Source: Ligula intestinalis (Eukaryota; Platyhelminthes; Cestoda; Diphyllobothriidea; Diphyllobothriidae). Taken from it: DNA of 64,000 nt. Below the pieces are notes generated by a model. The model had not been told where the DNA came from. It made no database searches and saw nothing but the letters and a program-made list of their open reading frames with translations. The translations under genes were made by a program, and so were the position numbers. Numbering within the stretch: the first letter of the stretch is position 1; every line of letters starts with the position of its first letter. Location of the stretch: the NCBI GenBank assembly GCA_036362985.1, contig JAYGXS010000004.1, positions 44,807,131 through 44,871,130 of the forward strand, given 5' to 3'. Positions 57,520-64,000 of the stretch are shown in pieces.

Positions 57520-59224
57520 TAATGATTCTCGTAATCAATAAGACTTCTCCAAAAATATACACGTTCCTGGAATGCGAACATTTGCCTCAAAATAGTTTAC
57601 CGCTCCTTGGGATTGGCCGTTTTGTAGTTTATATTTAAGCAAGGGAATACTTATTTTGTAAATAACTAAGGTCAAGTATCTTCCTTTCTGGCTACCGTAT
57701 ACGCCTAAATCACTATGTTCGTTCGCAATACTTTGAGTAGTAATCACAACACACTCGGTGTCCATTTGAAATGTAGACTGGCGTTGTGCTTCTTCTCGTT
57801 GTTTGGGTTTCCGTAGTGTCTTTACTAACCAAAGCTAAGTATTGCTTCCTTGATCAACAAACAGCACGCTGAGTCTTTTTTGATGTATGAATGCATTTAC
57901 AATTTAGCTTTATGATGTTCTGAAAACCTATTTTTTCAGTTGTGAACGTAATTATTTACCCCCAGCGCTTTTTTGTGCTTGAATCTTAACTATATTTTTC
58001 ATTATTTAAGCATCGTTAAACCACTTACAGAATGATATAACGCAGAGTATTTCTAAAAGTAATTTCCTCCTAAGGAGCTTGCTAAGGCAACAGTAAGGAA
58101 GTGATTACCTACTAGGCCACTGCGTGTTACTAAGTGCGCTAGGACAAAGAATCGAAGAAAAGTGACACGCCTCGAGAGACAGAGTGATTCTGTTAGGCTC
58201 AATCGTTTGTCTGTAGAAAAGTTAATCAAGTTCGTTAAGCCGGTTGAAAGAAAGAATGGCGCCTGTACAATTGGTCTGACCATGGCACGGGTTGGTGAAT
58301 CCTCGAGATAACCATAAATCAATTGAGTGTTACGTAGTTCCTGAGCAGTGATCATGAAGTTACAAACCTATTTTAAAAATCTTAACCCACAGAAGCAAGT
58401 ATATTACAAAAGGTCACTGCTAATTAGTTATGGCTCTCTACTGCCGTTAATGCAACATTTATAGGGCGTAAAACGCAAGCGGAGAAAGTTAGTAACACGA
58501 AGAGCTTTCTAAGACTGGTTAATAACTTGGAGATAACATTTGTCTATATCCTTTAATGAAAGACTAGCATTTGCAGCATGCATTTCTAAATATCGGCTTG
58601 GAAGGTATTCATTACCAAGAAATGTTTCAGAAGAAACTGATCACACAAAACCGCCTGACAGGGTGAATCTGCACGATCAAATGCTCAGTTTGATATTGCA
58701 CATTGGTATAATACAATGATTGCTTAAATGCTCGTCCAAACCAGAGACGTGTCTGTTTGAAACGAAACAACTTTTGTCAGCCCGACGGTGCCACCTTACA
58801 GGAAGTCTTCCACAAAGAAACTGGCGCCGCGAAACACCAGTCACCAGGCATGTTACCAGGCTACCTTATCAGGTCTGTGACAGCTTATGCATAAATAAAA
58901 GGAAAAAGGCTAAGTTTTCAGAAGCCGCACCACAATATTTATCCGAGGGCAGTTTTCTTAGGCATTGAGTATAAAACGCTTGTACATGTTAAATGCAGCA
59001 TGAGGTAGGTGTGAACTCTCCACTCACTTTTGCTTACACGAGGTAAGTCAATTTTGGGCAAGGACCATACGTGACCTCCCAAAGAGAGCACGAAAAAACG
59101 AAATCTCCCTTGGACAATAAAGGTGGCTGAGCGCATAGCTTCAGGCGGGACTAATATCGTACTGCCGTATCATGAACACGAACTGACAGAAGCGACAGGC
59201 GAGTGCTAAAAAACAGTTGATAAA
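57520..59224. other. Intergenic, no gene recognised
   Basis: AT-rich with short frames on both strands; nothing identified. Confidence 0.45.
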
Positions 59225-60170
59225 ACAAAGATGCGATCACTGGAACAAGATGTTTATTGGCCTGGCGTTTATGATTCTCGGTCAAAAATATTATCAGAAA
59301 CTGTCGCAGAAGAAGCACAGGTTGCGTAGTATTTAGACTTCACAGGAGCTACGCGACCACATGCGTTTTACGATTAAAATCTCTTGCGGTTACTGCTGGG
59401 GATCAAAATGGATACGATGATACTGATAGTCCATGTGTTGGATCTTGGGGTGATAATTACCCAGCAGTTTTGCCCACGTCCTCCCCACGTGACTGATTTC
59501 TTTGCTTAGGCAAGGGTTGAGTACAGAATATGGGAGAAGGAGATCATTGCGTTTCCTAATGTACTGCAGCATGACAACCACGACTCCCACAGCTGGCTGC
59601 CCATGCGGTTCTCACCTCTTACAAGGAGATCATTCTCGTCAAACCTGAAAATATGGTCTGAACTCGTCGATTGACCTGCAGCCTATGAACTTTCTCCTTT
59701 TCTTCTCACCGCTGCTGCGTGCTCAGCTACTTACCTCAGAATTAATCATCTGGTCCCTCCGACGTATATGCGTTTCCATCAACAGCACTAGTTTCAGTAA
59801 ACGGCTCCAGCCGTTTCCCGTTGTGGAAATCGGTATTTTGGCCTCTTACTTTGGAACTTATTATCACACCCAGTGCGTATGCAGGCTCATCACAAAATGG
59901 AGTGAGAAGTCGTCTGACAGCTTTCGAGACGTGGATTACCATGCCATTACCGCATCAGTAAGAACCCCAAGCGGTAATCGCGTGACCTGTTAATTAGAGT
60001 ACGCAGGTGGGCACTCGTCTACTACCTTATATAAACACTGCGCATATTATGCTTCCACCACTTTTATCGGTGGCTTTCTCTGATGATAGGTGATGATGGG
60101 ATGAGTGGCTGATGGGTAAGATCCCCAAACGTTAGGCTAATAAACCTCTTGTTCCAGCGATCACATTTTT
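59225..60170 (-). mobile_element. Penelope-like element (group C), minus copy with inverted plus terminal piece
   Basis: A minus-strand remnant of the linker before the endonuclease (VIHVSKAVRRLLTPF, 59895-59945) matches the 51.2-kb copy (YVKNVSEAVGRLLAPL). Its 3' terminus lies at 59225-59290 (minus: CGCCAGGCCAATAAACATC, then GTTCCAGTGATCGCATC). At about 59945-60170 a plus-strand 3' segment ends GATCCCCAAACGTTAGGC and TTCCAGCGATCACATTTTTG. The two 3' ends face outward. Confidence 0.65.
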
Positions 60171-60179
60171 GCCTCATGA

Positions 60180-60690
60180 ACTAACGCTGTACCAAACTGA
60201 ATTCTTACTCTACTCCAATCCCTAACATGCAAACTGTAAAATTAGCACCAAATCTAAGCCTACACTTTAACCCTGACTTTAAGTCAACTCCTAAACTTAA
60301 TACTTGACATACTTTCTCCAGAATAGATTTTCATCTAGGATTGAGTCTGAAAAGGCTTATTGTTAAAATGCCCTCACCGATGTGTATGAAATAATAAAAC
60401 AATCTATTTTTCAAGTCCATTTTGCGAATATTCTCAATATTATTTTAGGGCCATACTCTTGCGTTCAAGCCAACAGTCGAGGACAATAACTATTTCATGC
60501 TTTGTGCATACCTAACTGAGCGAGATAAACAGTCATACTCATCGGTCGGCAAAGTTCAAAGTACGTGCATGGCGCTAAACGTAATTCAAACTCTACCCTA
60601 AACCATAACATCACGGTGTACACATAGTCTTATGTTAACAATAAACTGATCCCCAACTTGCAACCCTTAACTTTAACCTAACCATAAACT
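60180..60690. repeat. CCTAA-rich patches and copy 1 of a dispersed direct repeat
   Basis: Irregular CCTAA/AACC-rich text at 60190-60320 and 60580-60690 surrounds a segment at about 60375-60572. That segment matches 62636-62820: TTTTTCAAGTCCATTTTGCG, CAGTCGAGGACAATAACT, GATAAACAGTCATACTCATC, GTTCAAAGTACGTGCATGGC. The family is unknown. Confidence 0.55.
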
Positions 60691-61318
60691 TCATTTTAAG
60701 CCCGATTTCCCTGAAATTTCGCGCAAAGCCACTTATGATGTGAGTGCTTTACCATTTAGGACGCTACAAGGTAATCCTTACCGATCTTTACCTGAAAACG
60801 TTTAACTCAAAGCCCCCTTTTGAGATGATGCGGAGAGTGAAATCCCAAGAAGACGCCTGGACCAAGCCGTGACACGAGCCTCCTCAACAGCGAGAGTGCG
60901 GGTTCAATTCTCAATTAACCTGGTCCTGCACGGCGAAGCTAAATATAAGTTGCCAGCTCAGACCACTTATATGCGCATCTAATCGTTTACTTGCTTCGAT
61001 GGAGCAAGTTATATCAGTTGCACGAGATGGCGCTTATCCAAAAGATTGCGGGAGCAAAGCCCGGCAGCGCTAAGCAAAGGTGAAGTCAGGAGTACTAACA
61101 GCGCCATTCTCGCCCATGGTGTTGATTCTGGATATCGGGTGGACCCCAGCGAAGCTTTCGAGGTGATTTTTAAGGTGCCACTTAAGTATCCTAAATCCTT
61201 GGGTCAGCAATTGCTAGAAACCGCAAAAGCAACCGCGAGCAGATTGAGGAAGCCGGTATTGTGCGCTCAAAAACAGCTCATGCAAGCTCCGAGCTTGGAA
61301 TGGCCAACGGTCACATAA

Positions 61319-61538
61319 ATACCAAAAGAATTGAATATGTGTGTTCCAGGAAGCAGTTCAGAAGACGAAGAAGCGACCACTGGAAGAAGAGTTTTATTGT
61401 CCTGACGTTTCGGATTCCCTCGGGAACCCTTAGTCATAGGTAATCGAAAACAACTCTGAGACACACACAGAGTCTGCGGAATCCGGAACGTCAGGACAAT
61501 AAAACCCTTGTTCCAGTGATCGCTTCTTCGTCTCCTGA
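61319..61538. repeat. 220-bp palindromic insert of group C ends with 8-bp target duplication
   Basis: TCACATAA occurs at 61311-61318 and again at 61539-61546, flanking the insert. Inside, 61359-61417 (minus) and 61478-61538 (plus) are inverted copies of the group C terminus: TCAGAAGACGAAGAAGCGA outside, then the ATAAAA and GACGTTTCGGATTCC blocks. Both 3' ends point outward. Confidence 0.8.
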
Positions 61539-61744
61539 TCACATAATTGTCTACATTCTTCCGCGCTTTACTTCTCCTTTCCCCTCCTCTTGGTCCCACT
61601 TCAATAAATCCTCATTGCCGCGTAACCAGCCGCCATTTATCAACCGCTAACCCATCTCCCCCTATTCCCGTGACTAATTTGCATGTGATGATTAACGAAA
61701 TTGCCCGCATGTTAATCTTTTACCTCCTTCCCATATACATGTAA

Positions 61745-61786
61745 TGGCTCGATGCGAATTTATCGAAAGCCTTCATATGCTCGCCA
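61745..61786 (+). ncRNA. Hammerhead-like motif, copy 5
   Basis: TGGC, TCGATGC in place of CTGANGA, GAATTTATC, GAAA at 61765-61768, stem III GC..TATGC, TC at 61781-61782, GCCA. Stem I, the GAAA box and the cleavage site are kept. The first box has three differences and would not be expected to cleave. Confidence 0.42.
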
Positions 61787-61820
61787 ACTACTGTCTTAGG
61801 TTTAAAAAGTCGATTTGGTG

Positions 61821-62232
61821 AACATATGTTGTCAGATAATCTTCATCAGACCAAAAGTTTTGCAGGGATATTGAAAACTGTACAGTTGGACGGGGTTACT
61901 AAGTGTAGTTTGATTAAAATTCATCGTTTACACGCCGCCCGCCTGGCGGGGTCAGCGTGTAGAGGTTCCTGTGCTGGGGGAGTGGGGGGGGGAGGAAATT
62001 GGGTTAAATTGCGGGCAGTGATCAGAGGTGAGATACATGGAGAGATAATTGCTGCTAGTTGCACGAAGCAAACGACTGTCACTAGGGCATGAGGGCGAAA
62101 TGGGATCGCCACCTTGCGCCGGAGTCGGTGAAAGGGATTAAGTCTTCTGACAACATAGCACTGGATCCGCTAGTCGTATAGCCACTGCTTCAGCTGTTGC
62201 AAGACGCCATGGACGCAAGCCCATTGAAAAGT
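61821..62232 (-). mobile_element. Penelope-like element 3' part, sister of the 38.2-kb copy
   Basis: The reverse complement matches 38331-38760 throughout: GGGCTTGCGTCCA, AGCTGAAGCAGTGGCTATACG, TGTTGTCAGAAGACTTAATC, GTGACAGTCGTTTGCTTCG, the C-rich UTR, and the AACATATGTT tail. Only the endonuclease C-terminal coding part remains, with stops. It meets the plus-strand element ending at 61790 tail to tail. Confidence 0.75.
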
Positions 62233-62449
62233 AAGCTGGATTTTTATATTTACCTTATTTGCTTTGGAAAACCCATTTTTGTTTATCTGTATTCAACCTT
62301 CTACTGCAAATTTATGTTTACTTGAGGCCTAACAATAAAACTAGGCTAGCTATCGGCGATGCCAAATATCAGTCATTCAAGCGAAGAACAGTGTACACAA
62401 CGTTTTGATCAGCGTGTAGTATTTTAAAACTTTTTTATGATTTCCAAAC

Positions 62450-62497
62450 ATAAATGTCTGCTTTAGATAAATTCTCGTTATGCCTGTACATTTGCAT
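62450..62497 (-). ncRNA. Decayed hammerhead-like motif, copy 6
   Basis: Minus strand: CAGGC, ATAACGA, GAATTTATC, TAAA, CAGACATTTATG. Both core boxes are mutated (CTGANGA and GAAA expected). It is recognised only by alignment with the other five copies. Confidence 0.3.
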
Positions 62498-62635
62498 TGC
62501 TACGGAAATTAGTAAGAGATGCGGAATGGAAAACAAGACTGCAGACTGGAGAGGTGACAGTCACCGGAAACTTTGTTGGTCTATGATAAATTCTGAGGAG
62601 GCTTATCGTTACAAATCCGTCGCCGATTTCTGTGA

Positions 62636-62820
62636 AACAATAACTATTCCAGTTTTTAAGTCCATTTCGTGATCATTTTCGGTCTTCTTTTAGTGTCATG
62701 GCTTTGAGTCCAAGCCAGCCGTCGATGAAAATAGCTCTTCCATGTTTTGCACATACCTTCTTGATCACGATAAACAGCCACATTCATCGGGCGGCAAACT
62801 TCAAAGTACGTACATGGCAG
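62636..62820 (+). repeat. Copy 2 of the 60.4-kb dispersed direct repeat
   Basis: Aligned block by block with 60375-60572 (AACAATAACTATTCCAG, TTTTAAGTCCATTTCGTG, CCAGCCGTCGATGA, GATAAACAGCCACATTCATC, GTACGTACATGGC). Not coding. Confidence 0.6.
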
Positions 62821-64000
62821 TAATTTGCAGCCTTATGGCAGGGAAAAGTGGCTTGAATTGGAGTTCTGACAACGCAACATATCAGTGCAGGCTCCCTACT
62901 TAAACAATTTGTGATAGATGGTATTACGTAATTTGTGGTCTTTTTTCCCGTGAGGTAAATGTTCACATGCGTTGTAGATCCAAATATCAACGAAACACAT
63001 TGTTTTGTAAAGCCAGACTTGAAAGTCAACGCAGACTTGAAATTTAAGAATTTGGGCAAAGGTTTTTTAATTAGCACACCTCACATTACTCTAGTTCCAG
63101 CATTTTGTCGTACTATAAAGGTTGTTATAGGGGTTTTGTTGGTAGGGAAGTAGAAAAGACAGTAAAGGAAATGTGTAGCAGTAAGGGTAAAGCGGAAAAT
63201 GTAGTTGACTATGTTGCCCGCAGCCGTTGGGAGTAAGTAATTCCGCATGTTAATTAGAGGAGTGCACAGCGTTTTGCACCGCGGATTTTACTAATCTAAC
63301 TCCAGATAGGTAGGTTGGACCTAAAGCCAGCTAAAGTAGACGACCTCATATCCATTATTTCTATTTTTTCAGAAATTTCAAGAAACCTGCATTTTGATAA
63401 TCAGGTTTTTCGCAATACTTTGAACAATAATGCAAATTAGGAAAAGCTACAGATATAAATCAACAACGCTTTTAAACACAATAAAATTAAAATGCATATA
63501 GCAGTTACTGAAGTAGATGCCACTGCCTATCCGAATTACCCACCCACAAAACGCCTATAACCACCGTGTGCATAGGACAAAATGGGAGGAATAGGGGTAT
63601 ATGAGGTCAGTCAGTATCAATCAGTATATTTGAAGTAAATGACCGAAGCCCTTAAAAAATCCATTGAAATGGAACAGGAATGCATAAGTTTTTGTGAAAT
63701 ATGCAAACATTGGTACAGATCGCTTTTGTTGTGCAAAAATGCATATAAATAATTTAAAAATATGAATTGTTGAGGTGAGGTTTTTGCGGAATGGCAGCGT
63801 ACAAAACGTTCACTGTATGTCCAGTCTCTTGCTATGTGCCCTACTTAAACGTCTGTTGTCAGCATTTACAAACCAAGAAGTATGCATCATAACACAGGAT
63901 CCCAAAAAGTCATTTATGGTTCAAAACTATAATTTGTATGATAGCAATGTAGGATAAAAGATACAAAGGGTCTATTTATCAGCCTTGTTACCATACATAC
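62821..64000. other. Intergenic, no gene recognised
   Basis: AT-rich, with short frames overlapping on both strands; nothing identified up to the window edge. Confidence 0.45.

Larger units (their letters stand above)
60945..61790 (+). mobile_element. Penelope-like element (group A) 3' part, interrupted by a palindromic insert
   Basis: The decayed endonuclease frame starts near 60945 and runs to a stop at about 61318 (SKGEVRSTNSAILAHGVDSG, PSEAFEVIFKVPLKYPKSL, LRKPVLCAQKQLMQA). The insert 61319-61538 follows, then the remaining C-rich 3' UTR (61547-61735) and the hammerhead-like terminus 61745-61786. No RT is present. Confidence 0.8.

Noticed and set aside
1..64000. CRISPR array, bacterial operon or phage
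   Set aside because: No regularly spaced identical repeats, no compact operons or ribosome binding sites; all recognisable genes are eukaryotic or transposon-derived.

Overview
This is eukaryotic, AT-rich, gene-poor DNA packed with decayed transposons. It contains one convincing host gene piece and a 10-base assembly gap at 54209-54218. The predominance of Penelope-like elements (PLEs) with GIY-YIG endonuclease domains, the tRNA-derived repeats and a metabotropic glutamate receptor exon suggest a flatworm, probably a tapeworm with a large genome. That assignment rests on familiarity with the repeat families and is not proven by the window.

Host gene: a single minus-strand exon at 30210-31683 encodes the signal sequence and most of the ligand-binding domain of a group II-like metabotropic glutamate receptor. 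It ends in a clean GTGAGA donor. The remaining exons should lie at lower coordinates on the minus strand; none was recognised down to position 1, so introns are long or the rest is outside the window.

Layout. 0.3-2.1 kb: a dead DD37D Tc1/mariner element with TA-flanked inverted repeats and a PLE 3' end nested in it. 3.0-3.7, 6.6-6.9, 37.2-37.5 and 48.4-48.7 kb: tRNA-like sequences set between inverted repeats, once as a tandem dimer. 6.9-9.3 kb: two decayed PLEs of different families. 12.2 and 21.1-22.1 kb: large palindromic elements. 27.1, 22.1 and 56.7 kb: SINE-like sequences. 33.6-34.2 kb: an LTR-element remnant with a primer binding site. 38.1-40.8 kb: three PLE remnants. 45.7-47.3 kb: the best PLE (reverse transcriptase plus endonuclease), disabled by three stops and a frameshift. 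50.9-52.5 kb: an 18S rDNA fragment abutting a PLE, followed by another PLE in the opposite orientation. 59.2-62.5 kb: a dense PLE cluster.

The PLEs fall into at least three groups. Group A (45.7 kb and relatives) carries hammerhead-ribozyme-like motifs in its terminal sequence, with six copies in the window. Group B (8.1 and 39.1 kb) has a different RT and endonuclease. Group C (7.3, 51.2 and 59.7 kb) ends in a CTGATGA-hairpin-GAAACGTC motif and a CTT-rich tail. Several insertions are built as a 5'-truncated copy with a short inverted terminal piece, so both 3' ends point outward.

The most interesting signals are the hammerhead family, the tRNA-like/inverted-repeat composites, the three tandem 40-bp hairpins at 38.8-39.0 kb, and the rDNA fragment joined to a PLE.
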